DNA from: Streptomyces sp. 1331.2
GTDB lineage: Bacteria > Actinomycetota > Actinomycetes > Streptomycetales > Streptomycetaceae
DNA: 64,000 bases
Assembly: GCF_900199205.1 (NCBI RefSeq)
Contig: NZ_OBMJ01000001.1
Coordinates: 6,317,001 to 6,381,000, forward strand
Reading direction: 5' to 3'
The position numbers and the translations under genes are program-made. Positions 25,062 to 35,459 of the stretch are shown here, piece after piece. Position 1 is the first letter of the stretch; each line of letters opens with the position of its first letter. The notes beneath the pieces were generated by a model. The model made no database searches and was not told where the DNA came from. It saw nothing but the letters and a program-made list of their open reading frames with translations.

Positions 25062-27491
25062 TCAGCGGCGCAGCGGGCCCTCGCAGGTGTAGTCGGAGGT
25101 GCCGGCCTTGCCGGTGGTCCAGATGTCGACCTTGCCGAAGCTGCAGTTCATGTCGTTGAGGTTGTTCGCCCCTTCGACGTTCTTGGTGCGGGTGAGGATG
25201 AAGTAGTCGACGGTGTCGGACATGTCCTTGAAGACCTTGTCCGGGTTCTTGGCGTCGGAGAGGTTGGCGGTGATCCGGCCGGTGCAGACGAACCGCATCG
25301 GCTTGTTGGCCCAGTCGCCGTTGTCCTTGCAGTTCGGCGTGGAGCCGGTGGCGGCGGCGAACTCCTCCTGGACGTCGTCCGCCCAGGCGAGGTCGAGGGA
25401 GGCGTTGGGCGTGAAGGTCGTCGACGGGACGTACAGCTTGTCGACGTTCTTGATCTGCGCGTCGAGGAAGGCGAAGTACTGGCTCTGCAGGGCCGCGTCG
25501 GCGCCGAGGCGGTCGCGCCAGGCGTCGAAGCCGGCCGGGTCGTCGGCGCGCTGGTAGCCGTACATCTCGCGGAGCAGCGAGGGGTGCTGCTGCCAGAGGA
25601 ACTCGAAGAAGGTGCCGGCGTAGTTGTAGAAGTGGAACGCCGGGGTGTCGGTGTACTTGGCGTGCAGGAGCTGGGCGACGGTCATCCGGGGTATGCCGGC
25701 GGCCTCGTCGGAGGCGAGCTTGCGGACCAGCGACTTGCGCACCAGGATGCCCTGGTCGCGGGTGGAGCCGTCGAAGAACTCGGCGGTGCCCTCGTCCATC
25801 GCGGTGGTCTTGTCGTCGGCGTACCAGCGCGGGTCGCCGAAGTAACCCGGCACCGCCCACCGGCCGTTGAGGTAGTGCACGTACTCGTGGCGGAAGAGCT
25901 CTTCGAGGGTGAGCGTGGAGTCCTGCGGGACGCGCCGCTGGTAGGTGTAGAAGGTGGCGCCGCGCTCGATGTAGATGCCGCCGTTGCTGGTGCTGTAGCC
26001 GGTGAGGATCGGCTGGTAGACCTCGTAGTCGGCGCGCGAGGCGTAGAGGTGGATGTGCAGCGTGGAGTTGACGTCCCCGGCGAGCGGCTGGTCGGTGCCG
26101 AGGACGCGGAAGTACTGGGTCTTGACCTGCTTGCTCGCGTAGTACATCTGGTCGACGGTGGCCTTGTCGAGGGCGGTGCGGACCTCGATGGCGCCGTTGT
26201 CGTAGGTGAAGGTGTTCGGGAAGAGCTTCGCCTCCAGGTCGGCGATGCAGACGCCGTACTGCTTGCAGACGCCGTAGGTGTTGGCCCAGCCGATGGCCTT
26301 GGCCCACGGGTCGGACCACTCGCCGAAGGCGGCCTTGGTGGCGTCGATCACCGGGCCGAGGTCGGCGACGGTGGCGTCGTGCAGGGCAGGGACCTGTCCG
26401 AAGCGGCCGTACTCGCCGACGGCGTCGCGGGCGGCCCAGGCGTTCTTGGTGCCCTTGAGGTGCCCCCAGGAGGCGTAGGCGCGGAACGCGGCCCGGTAGT
26501 CGGCGTCGGCGGCGACGGCGGAGAGGAAGGCCGGGTCCTGGTTGTAGATGCCCAGGTAGTTGAGGTTGAGCGCCTGGAGGACGGCGTTGCCCCAGGCCGC
26601 GCTGTCGGCGACGGTGGTGCCGGGGGCGAGCACGCCCAGGATCCGGCGGGCGAGGCCGAGGTTGTGCTGGCGCAGGCCGTCGGCGCCGGCGGTGATGGCG
26701 GTCTCGCGCAGGGTGTTCGCGGCGAGGTCGGTGCGGTCGAAGGCGTGCGCGCTGCCCGCGTACGCCGTGACCGCCTGCTGGATCGCGTTGAGCGTGGCCG
26801 GGTCGCCGATGTTCAACTCGTGGTGACTGAAAGCGTGGTAGACGGTCGCGTGCAGGTACGTCCACAGCTCGTAGAGGTGTGAGCTGCCGGTGCCGTCGTC
26901 GGTCGCGGACAGCTGGGTGATCCGGTTGGCGACGGCCTGGACGTGGGCGTTGTCCATGGTGGTGGCGAAGCGGGCGTCCCAGGTCCAGATGACGGTGCGC
27001 AGACAGCCGTCGGCGGTGACGGCCGGGTCGGTGAGGAAGGCGGTCAGCTGGGCGGCGGACAGGCCGGTGAAGCCGTCGACGGTACAGGGCACGCCGGCGG
27101 CGGTGCTGGGCGCGGTGGCGCCGGGCGCGGCGGCGACCTGGTCGGCGGTGGGTGCGGGGGCGCCGACGTGGTCGGGCAGCAGGCCGGGGACGAGGGTGCT
27201 GCCGAGCGAGCCGCCGCCGGGGGCCGGGGCGGGTGCGCCGGGCTTGGCGGCGTCGGTGCCGAGGTGGTCGGCGTCGTCGTAGGCGGTGCGCTGGTCGGGG
27301 TCGGTGGGGGTGGAACCGGCGGGGGTGGGTGCGGCCTTGGCGGGGCCGGCCTGGGCGGTCGTCGGCGCGGTGGCGGACGTGGTCGGGGTGGGTGGGGTGA
27401 CAGCCTGGGCGGTCTGCAGGGTGGGCAGCGTGAGCGTGGCTGCCGTCGCGGCGGCGAGCAGAACTCGCCTGGCAACGCGGGAAGTTGACAC
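25062..27491 (-). CDS. Secreted microbial collagenase-like metallopeptidase (peptidase M9)
   Basis: 809 residues from GTG 27491 with AGGAG 5 bases upstream. Residues 1-30 form a Sec signal ending at TAQA, followed by a Pro/Thr/Ala-rich linker to about residue 130. The catalytic gluzincin motif is HEYVH (His535 to His539). The third zinc ligand is probably Glu567 in MDEGTAEFF, 32 residues after His535 as in clostridial collagenases. The preceding helical region fits the M9 activator domain. The final 100 residues contain a Cys-rich segment; there is no PKD or collagen-binding domain. It should act outside the cell on collagen-like or other proteins. Confidence 0.9.
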   Translation of the reverse strand: MSTSRVARRVLLAAATAATLTLPTLQTAQAVTPPTPTTSATAPTTAQAGPAKAAPTPAGSTPTDPDQRTAYDDADHLGTDAAKPGAPAPAPGGGSLGSTLVPGLLPDHVGAPAPTADQVAAAPGATAPSTAAGVPCTVDGFTGLSAAQLTAFLTDPAVTADGCLRTVIWTWDARFATTMDNAHVQAVANRITQLSATDDGTGSSHLYELWTYLHATVYHAFSHHELNIGDPATLNAIQQAVTAYAGSAHAFDRTDLAANTLRETAITAGADGLRQHNLGLARRILGVLAPGTTVADSAAWGNAVLQALNLNYLGIYNQDPAFLSAVAADADYRAAFRAYASWGHLKGTKNAWAARDAVGEYGRFGQVPALHDATVADLGPVIDATKAAFGEWSDPWAKAIGWANTYGVCKQYGVCIADLEAKLFPNTFTYDNGAIEVRTALDKATVDQMYYASKQVKTQYFRVLGTDQPLAGDVNSTLHIHLYASRADYEVYQPILTGYSTSNGGIYIERGATFYTYQRRVPQDSTLTLEELFRHEYVHYLNGRWAVPGYFGDPRWYADDKTTAMDEGTAEFFDGSTRDQGILVRKSLVRKLASDEAAGIPRMTVAQLLHAKYTDTPAFHFYNYAGTFFEFLWQQHPSLLREMYGYQRADDPAGFDAWRDRLGADAALQSQYFAFLDAQIKNVDKLYVPSTTFTPNASLDLAWADDVQEEFAAATGSTPNCKDNGDWANKPMRFVCTGRITANLSDAKNPDKVFKDMSDTVDYFILTRTKNVEGANNLNDMNCSFGKVDIWTTGKAGTSDYTCEGPLRR

Positions 27492-27617
27492 CGAATCTCC
27501 TGGAGGGGGAAGTAGCAGGGCGGTGCGAGGCGGCAGTGCCATGGGTTCCGGCCCGGGACTGCCGGGGGAGCGTCGGGGCGGGCGCTGTGGGGTCGTGACC
27601 GCCGCCGAGTGAGCCGT

Positions 27618-27647
27618 AACATAGCAATGTGAAATTGCACCTGCCAA
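27618..27647 (-). promoter_or_regulatory. Collagenase promoter with an inverted repeat filling the spacer
   Basis: On the minus strand TTGGCA (27647-27642) and TATGTT (27623-27618) are spaced by 18 bp. The inverted repeat GCAAT-N5-ATTGC (27624-27638) lies entirely in that spacer, an ideal position for a repressor. The leader would be about 120 bases. Confidence 0.5.
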
Positions 27648-27744
27648 GAGGGTGAACGGGGTTGACCCCGACTCGGATCGTCCGCCGCACTTCGGGATAC
27701 CCTGCCGGGGTACGGTGCGGACGGAGACGGTGGGGAGGCGAACG

Positions 27745-28224
27745 ATGGCGCAGCTGCGACCGTTCGGCCCTTCGCTGCCCCGGGCGCTGCGCCTGCTGCT
27801 CCTCGCCGCGCTGCTGCTGGGCATCGTGACGATGCACACGCTCGGCCATCCGACCGGCGGTCACGGGGGGCGTGAGGTGGCAGCCCGGCAACTGCCGGGG
27901 CACCACGCGGGGGGCGTACCGATGGCAGGTGCGGCCGAGGCCGAGTCCCCTGCTGCGCTCGCCGAGGCCGCTGCCACGTTCGCCGAGGCCGCTGCCACGG
28001 TTGCCGAGCCAGCCGCCGACGAGGGCATGGACCCGATGACGGTCTGCCTCGCCGTCCTCGCCGGCTGGACCCTGGTGCTCCTCGCCGCCGCCGGCCCGCT
28101 GCTGCGCCGTAGCGGCGACGCCGCCGCCGACGTACGGGCCCGCCTGCTGCGGGCCGTTCGCGCGCAGCCCCCGCCCGGGGGCGGGCGGATCCTCCTCAAC
28201 CGGCTGTCGGTGCTGCGTCAGTAG
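27745..28224 (+). CDS. Small His-rich membrane protein, DUF6153-like
   Basis: 159 residues from ATG 27745 with GGGGAGG 6 bases upstream. There are two hydrophobic segments (ALRLLLLAALLLGIVTMHTLG and TVCLAVLAGWTLVLLAAAGPLL). Between them lies a His-rich stretch (HTLGHPTGGHGG, GHHAGG) and an Ala/Glu repeat. The layout matches DUF6153 proteins of Streptomyces. It precedes a multicopper oxidase by about 100 bases on the same strand, so a role in copper delivery or homeostasis is reasonable. The family's biochemical function is not established to my knowledge. Confidence 0.7.
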   Translation: MAQLRPFGPSLPRALRLLLLAALLLGIVTMHTLGHPTGGHGGREVAARQLPGHHAGGVPMAGAAEAESPAALAEAAATFAEAAATVAEPAADEGMDPMTVCLAVLAGWTLVLLAAAGPLLRRSGDAAADVRARLLRAVRAQPPPGGGRILLNRLSVLRQ

Positions 28225-28332
28225 GCGCGCGCCCGCCGTCCCGTGCCCGCGTGCTCCGCAAGGCGCCCGCGCGCGGAACGGCCGACGCGAGGTCCTGCAC
28301 ACCCACACCCACCGCACGAGGTGCACTCCGCC

Positions 28333-30039
28333 ATGCGCACACCCACCCGTCGTACCGTCCTCGGCGCCGCGCTCGCCGCCGCCGGGACCGGCCTGCTCAC
28401 CGCCTGCTCCTCCGACTCCGGCTCCGGCTCCGGCTCGGGCTCGATGAAGGGCATGGACCACTCGTCCATGAACCACTCCTCGACGAATCCCACCGCCTCG
28501 ACGAACCCCACCGCCCCCGCCGGCTACCTCTCCCCGAACGGCCCCGAGGTCGCGGCCGCCGAGGCCCGGCGCAATCCCGGCCCGGAGCGCAAGGTCGCGC
28601 TCACCGCCACCGAGACGACCCTGGACCTCGGCGGCCGCACCGTCCGCACCTGGGCGTACGGCGACCGTCTGCCCGGCCGGGAGGTCCGCGCCACCGTCGG
28701 CGACACGCTCGCCCTCACCCTCGCCAACCACCTGCCGCAGCCGACCTCGCTGCACTGGCACGGCCTCGCGCTGCGCAACGACATGGACGGTGTGCCGGGC
28801 CTGACCCAGGCCGCCGTCAGGGCCGGCGCCTCCTTCGACTACCGCTTCGCGCTCGGCCACCCGGGCACGTACTGGCTCCACCCGCACTCCGGCGTCCAGC
28901 AGGACCGCGGCCTGTACGCGCCGCTGATCGTGGAGGACCCGAAGGAGCCGCTGCGCTACGACAAGGAATGGGTCGTGGTCCTGGACGACTGGGTGGACGG
29001 CATCGACGGCAGCACCCCGGACGCCGTCCTGGCCGAACTCGCCAAGGGCATGGGCGGCACGGGTGGCACGGGCGCCGATGCCGGCTCGACGGGCGGCATG
29101 GACCACTCCGGCCACGACATGTCGGGGATGCCCGGGATGGGGAGCGCACCGAGCGCACCGAGCGCACCGAGCGAACCGAGCACGCCCGGCACGGCCGGCA
29201 CGCCCGGCGGCCCGGCCCGGATGCTGATGGGCGCCACCAGCCCGCTGCTCGGCGGCGACGCCGGTGACGTCGCCCACCCCTTCCACCTGGTCAACGGCCG
29301 TCTCGCAACCGCCCCCGAGACCTTCACCGCCAAGCCCGGCGACCGGATCCGGATCCGCCTGATCAACGCGGGCGGCGACACCGCCTACCGGGTCGCCCTC
29401 GGCGGCCACGAGCTGACCGTCACCCACACCGACGGCTTCCCGGTCGAGCAGGCCACCACCCAGGCGCTGCTGCTCGGCATGGGCGAGCGCTACGACGTCC
29501 TGGTCACCGCCAAGGACGGCGCCTTCCCGCTGACCGCGCTCGCCGAGGGCAAGAACGCCACCGCACTGGCCGTGCTGCGCACCGGCGGCGGCGTCGCGCC
29601 TGACGCCTCGGCACGCCCGGCCGAACTGGACGGCAAGCTGGTCACCGCCGCGCAGCTGAAGGCCGACCCGAGTGTCCGACTGTCCGTCAAGTCACCTGAC
29701 CGGACTGTGCAGTTGGAGCTCACCAGCGGCATGGCGAAGGCCGACTGGGCGTTCAACGGCCGCCCGTACGACCCGGCGCAGCGCTACCCGGTGGCGGCGG
29801 GCGAGCGGGTGCGGCTGGAGTTCCGCAACAGCAGCGCCATGTGGCACCCGGTCCACCTGCACGGCCACAGCTTCGCGCTGCCGGACGGCGGCCCGCGCAA
29901 GGACACCGCGATCGTCCTGCCGGGCGCGACCCTGGCCGTCGACTTCGACGCCGACAACCCGGGGCTGTGGATGGTGCACTGCCACAACGTGTACCACGCG
30001 GAGACGGGCATGATGACCGTCCTCGGTTACCGGGCGTAA
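28333..30039 (+). CDS. Multicopper oxidase, Tat lipoprotein
   Basis: 568 residues from ATG 28333. RRTVLGAALAAAGTGLLTAC is a twin-arginine signal with a lipobox, so the protein is probably folded with copper, exported by Tat and lipidated. Cupredoxin copper motifs are all present: LHWHG, WLHPHSG, HPVHLHGHSF and HCHNVYHAETGMM. These give type 1 and trinuclear sites in a three-domain enzyme. A Met/His-rich insert (MDHSGHDMSGMPGMG) near residue 255, and another near the N-terminus, may bind copper as in CueO. The upstream DUF6153 gene supports a copper role. Confidence 0.93.
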   Translation: MRTPTRRTVLGAALAAAGTGLLTACSSDSGSGSGSGSMKGMDHSSMNHSSTNPTASTNPTAPAGYLSPNGPEVAAAEARRNPGPERKVALTATETTLDLGGRTVRTWAYGDRLPGREVRATVGDTLALTLANHLPQPTSLHWHGLALRNDMDGVPGLTQAAVRAGASFDYRFALGHPGTYWLHPHSGVQQDRGLYAPLIVEDPKEPLRYDKEWVVVLDDWVDGIDGSTPDAVLAELAKGMGGTGGTGADAGSTGGMDHSGHDMSGMPGMGSAPSAPSAPSEPSTPGTAGTPGGPARMLMGATSPLLGGDAGDVAHPFHLVNGRLATAPETFTAKPGDRIRIRLINAGGDTAYRVALGGHELTVTHTDGFPVEQATTQALLLGMGERYDVLVTAKDGAFPLTALAEGKNATALAVLRTGGGVAPDASARPAELDGKLVTAAQLKADPSVRLSVKSPDRTVQLELTSGMAKADWAFNGRPYDPAQRYPVAAGERVRLEFRNSSAMWHPVHLHGHSFALPDGGPRKDTAIVLPGATLAVDFDADNPGLWMVHCHNVYHAETGMMTVLGYRA

Positions 30040-30058
30040 CCCCGTCCGCATGCCGAGA

Positions 30059-30092
30059 CGCCGGGGCGGGGATCATGATTCCCGCCCCGGCG
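30059..30092 (+). terminator. Terminator after the multicopper oxidase
   Basis: CGCCGGGGCGGG and CCCGCCCCGGCG form a perfect 12-bp stem around a 10-base loop, 20 bases after the stop. Confidence 0.75.
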
Positions 30093-30259
30093 CCCGACCC
30101 CGGTGCGCCACCCGCCGCGCCGGGTCACCCTTCCCGACCTGCGCCGTCATGACGTTTTCTTAACGCGGGCCGATGACGACTCCTTGACGCCTGTCGCATA
30201 GCCTGGCGCACTGCCGTCGCCCGACGGCGCTTTACGGGGTCTTGAACAAGAGGTGCAAG

Positions 30260-32299
<2,040 letters not shown>

Positions 32300-32313
32300 C
32301 GGGTCCTTCCGGG

Positions 32314-32352
32314 CGACGGCCCGCCCGCTCCTCGTGAGCGGGCGGGCCGTCG
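32314..32352. terminator. Bidirectional terminator
   Basis: A perfect 16-bp stem (32314-32329 with 32337-32352) with a 7-base loop lies between convergent genes ending at 32299 and 32447. Confidence 0.85.
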
Positions 32353-32446
32353 GCGTTCCCGGGGCCTTCCGGCGGTACGGGACCGAATGGCGCCGCCCAC
32401 GCCCGGGAGGGGAGGGCGTGGGCGGCGGCTCGGAGGGGGCGGGGCC

Positions 32447-33139
<693 letters not shown>

Positions 33140-33320
33140 TCAGGTTCGGGGACAGGGCCTGCGCCGTCCGAAGTCGGCGCCCTCCCACCGACGCACGACC
33201 GGCCGGGCGCCCCGCCGCCGACACGTCCGTGGGGTCACCCGTACGGCAGGCCCGGACCACCCCGGCGGCCCGCGGCCAACCGGCCGTACGTGCCGCGCGG
33301 TCGTCACGGTCGTCACGGTC

Positions 33321-33338
33321 GTTCAACTGCCGTTCGCC
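33321..33338 (+). promoter_or_regulatory. PHO-box-like direct repeat upstream of the phosphatase
   Basis: GTTCAAC (33321-33327) and GTTCGCC (33332-33338) are direct repeats 11 bp apart. Each matches 6 of 7 bases of the streptomycete PhoP unit GTTCACC. The site lies about 85 bases before the purple acid phosphatase start, as expected for activation under phosphate limitation. Confidence 0.6.
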
Positions 33339-33421
33339 GTGGGAACCGTCCGAAGTCGCCCGGGCGTGCGGTGGGACTGGGAGCCTCCTCGGCGATTCCC
33401 GGAGCCCAGGAGGCGGCAGTG

Positions 33422-35032
33422 GTGGCACACCCTTCGGCACATCCCTCGCGCAGGAGCGTCCTTCGCACCGCCACGGCGGTCGGCACGCTCGCCGCGCTGC
33501 CCGCGTCCACCCTGCTGTGGACCCAGCCCGCGGTGGCCGGCACCCCCGGGCCGGAGCAGGTCCACCTCCAGTGGGGCAACGAGCCGTCCCGCGAGATGAC
33601 CGTCTCCTGGGCGACGGCGGCGAGCGTCAACCGCCCCCGGGTGCGGATCGGGACGCCGCGCGAGGGCGCGGGCCGTACGGTCGGCGCGCGCAGCCGCAGC
33701 TACGTGGACGGCCTCAACAAGGTCGAGACCTTCACCCACCACGCCCGGCTGAACGGCCTGCGCCCCGACACCACCTACGTCTACGAGGTGCTGCACGACG
33801 GCGCCGAGCCGGTGCGTGGCACCTTCCGCACGGCGCCGGCGCGCGGCCGGGCCGCGTTCCGCTTCACCAGCTTCGGGGACCTGGGCACGGGTGACAACGT
33901 GTTCGCCAAGTCCTCGATCCACGGCGCGGCCGCCGTCCGGCAGGTCGAGCAGTTCGACCCGCTGTTCCACCTGCTCAACGGCGACCTCGCGTACGCCAAC
34001 AACAACCCGCAGCTCCAGCCGCAGGCCTGGAACGCGTTCATGAACAACATGGCGAAGTCGGCCGCCAACCGCCCGTGGATGCCCACACCCGGCAACCACG
34101 AGGTCGAGGCCGGCGGCGGGGACCTCGGGTACGCCTCCTACCTGACCCGCTTCGAGCTGCCGGACAACGGCACCCGCGACCACTGCGGCAACTGGTACGG
34201 CTTCCAGGTCGGTTCGGTGCTGTTCGTCAGCCTGGACGGCAACGAGATCGCGGTCGAGGACGACGCCAGCATCGACCCGGCCACCGGGCACTCCATCTAC
34301 ATCAGCGACTACAGCGAGGGCGCCCAACTGCGCTGGCTGGAGCGGCTGTTGTCGCGCGCCCGGGGCGGGTCCTCGGTGGACTGGATCGTGGTCTACCTGC
34401 ACCAGTTCGCGATGTCCTCCTCGGCCGCCAGCCACGGCGGCGACATGGGCATCCGCGAGAAGCTGCTGCCGCTGCTCGACCGCTACTGCGTCGACCTCGT
34501 CCTGGCCGGCCACGACCACGACTACGAGCGCACCCACCCCGTGCGCGGCACCGAACCGGGCGGCCTGCTCACCCCGGCCGTCGCCGACGACGACCTGCGG
34601 CAGATCGACACCTCGCAGGGCACCGTCCACCTCATCCTCGGCGGCGGAGGCACGGCCGGACACGACGACGTCTACCTGCCCGCCGACGCGGACGGCGTGC
34701 GGCAGGCCTCGGTCCGCACCCAGCGGCTCACCTTCAAGGCCGACCCCGACGCCAAGGAGAAGGCCCACTGGTCGGCCGTGACCGACCCGGACACCCACTT
34801 CCCGTACGGCGTCGCGGTGTTCGACGTCGACCCGGGCCTGCTCCCGGGCGGCCGCACCACCATCACCGTCAGCTACTACCACTCCGTCCCGGCCACCGCC
34901 GCCAACCCCCTCCCGACGCCGGTCCTCTACGACCGCTTCACCCTCTACCGCGACCGCAGCGACGGCTGGGACGACGACGACCAGGACGAGGACGAGAACC
35001 GCGACTCCCGGAACGCCGCCGCCGCCCGCTGA
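33422..35032 (+). CDS. Tat-exported purple acid phosphatase / metallophosphoesterase
   Basis: About 536 residues; GTG 33422 has AGGAGG 8 bases upstream and GTG 33419 has it at 5. SRRSVLRTATAVGTLAALPAS is a twin-arginine signal. An N-terminal fibronectin-like domain (VHLQWGNEPSREMTVSWAT) precedes the metallophosphatase core. Metal ligands are visible in order: FGDLGTGD, NGDLAYAN, PGNHEVE, VYLHQF and GHDHDYERTHP. This is the purple acid phosphatase pattern. The last 25 residues are an acidic Asp/Glu tail. The PHO-box-like repeat upstream suggests PhoP control and a role in extracellular phosphate scavenging. Confidence 0.92.
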   Translation: MAHPSAHPSRRSVLRTATAVGTLAALPASTLLWTQPAVAGTPGPEQVHLQWGNEPSREMTVSWATAASVNRPRVRIGTPREGAGRTVGARSRSYVDGLNKVETFTHHARLNGLRPDTTYVYEVLHDGAEPVRGTFRTAPARGRAAFRFTSFGDLGTGDNVFAKSSIHGAAAVRQVEQFDPLFHLLNGDLAYANNNPQLQPQAWNAFMNNMAKSAANRPWMPTPGNHEVEAGGGDLGYASYLTRFELPDNGTRDHCGNWYGFQVGSVLFVSLDGNEIAVEDDASIDPATGHSIYISDYSEGAQLRWLERLLSRARGGSSVDWIVVYLHQFAMSSSAASHGGDMGIREKLLPLLDRYCVDLVLAGHDHDYERTHPVRGTEPGGLLTPAVADDDLRQIDTSQGTVHLILGGGGTAGHDDVYLPADADGVRQASVRTQRLTFKADPDAKEKAHWSAVTDPDTHFPYGVAVFDVDPGLLPGGRTTITVSYYHSVPATAANPLPTPVLYDRFTLYRDRSDGWDDDDQDEDENRDSRNAAAAR

Positions 35033-35081
35033 CTCCGTCCGTACTCTCCAACTCCCCAGGCCCGCAGCATAATTGGCCGGC

Positions 35082-35111
35082 AAGCCGGGTCACGTTGCCG
35101 TGACCCGGCTT
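35082..35111 (+). terminator. Terminator after the phosphatase
   Basis: AAGCCGGGTCAC and GTGACCCGGCTT form a perfect 12-bp stem with a 6-base loop, 50 bases after the stop. Confidence 0.8.
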
Positions 35112-35140
35112 CCCGCTGCTACGTCACCTCGCCTGGCACG

Positions 35141-35459
35141 TCACGGGGTGCGTTCAGGGTTCAGGGTCCACTGCTGGTTCGCCTGGATCCCGGGGCAGTT
35201 GGAGATGTCGAGGCGAGCGCCCTGATCGGTCGCCCCGTTGGGGACCTCCAGGCACCTGCCGGAGGGACTGGCGGCAGGGTCCACGGTGGCGGGGAGGTAG
35301 ATGCGACCGTCGGGACGCACGGTCCACCTCTGGCCGGTCCTGCCGTCGCAGTCGGTGAGGATGACGCCGGTTCCGTCGAGGAGTGCGTTGTCCTTGGTGG
35401 AGAGGCAGTAGCCCCCGGCCCGAACCGTGCCGTCGGAGGCGAGGTTGAAGCGCTGGTGT
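35141..35459 (-). pseudogene. C-terminal fragment of a ricin-type beta-trefoil lectin
   Basis: On the minus strand a frame without a start codon reads QRFNLASDGTVRAGGYCLS, then GQRWTVRPDGRI, and ends NQQWTLNPERTP with a stop at 35141. These are trefoil repeats with QxW signatures and ricin-type Cys residues. The similarity begins abruptly at 35459, exactly where the opposite-strand RHS fragment begins, and an in-frame stop lies just beyond. It is the 3' remnant of a lectin or glycosidase gene cut by rearrangement. Confidence 0.75.

Noticed and set aside
25039-29427. 1462-codon minus-strand open frame covering collagenase and multicopper oxidase
   Set aside because: It is composed of GC-shadow sequence; the collagenase in another minus-strand frame has a signal peptide and HEYVH site, and the plus-strand oxidase has all copper motifs.
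30059-30259. Promoter TTGACG (30184) for the APC transporter
   Set aside because: No acceptable -10 lies 16-19 bp downstream, so the promoter cannot be placed.
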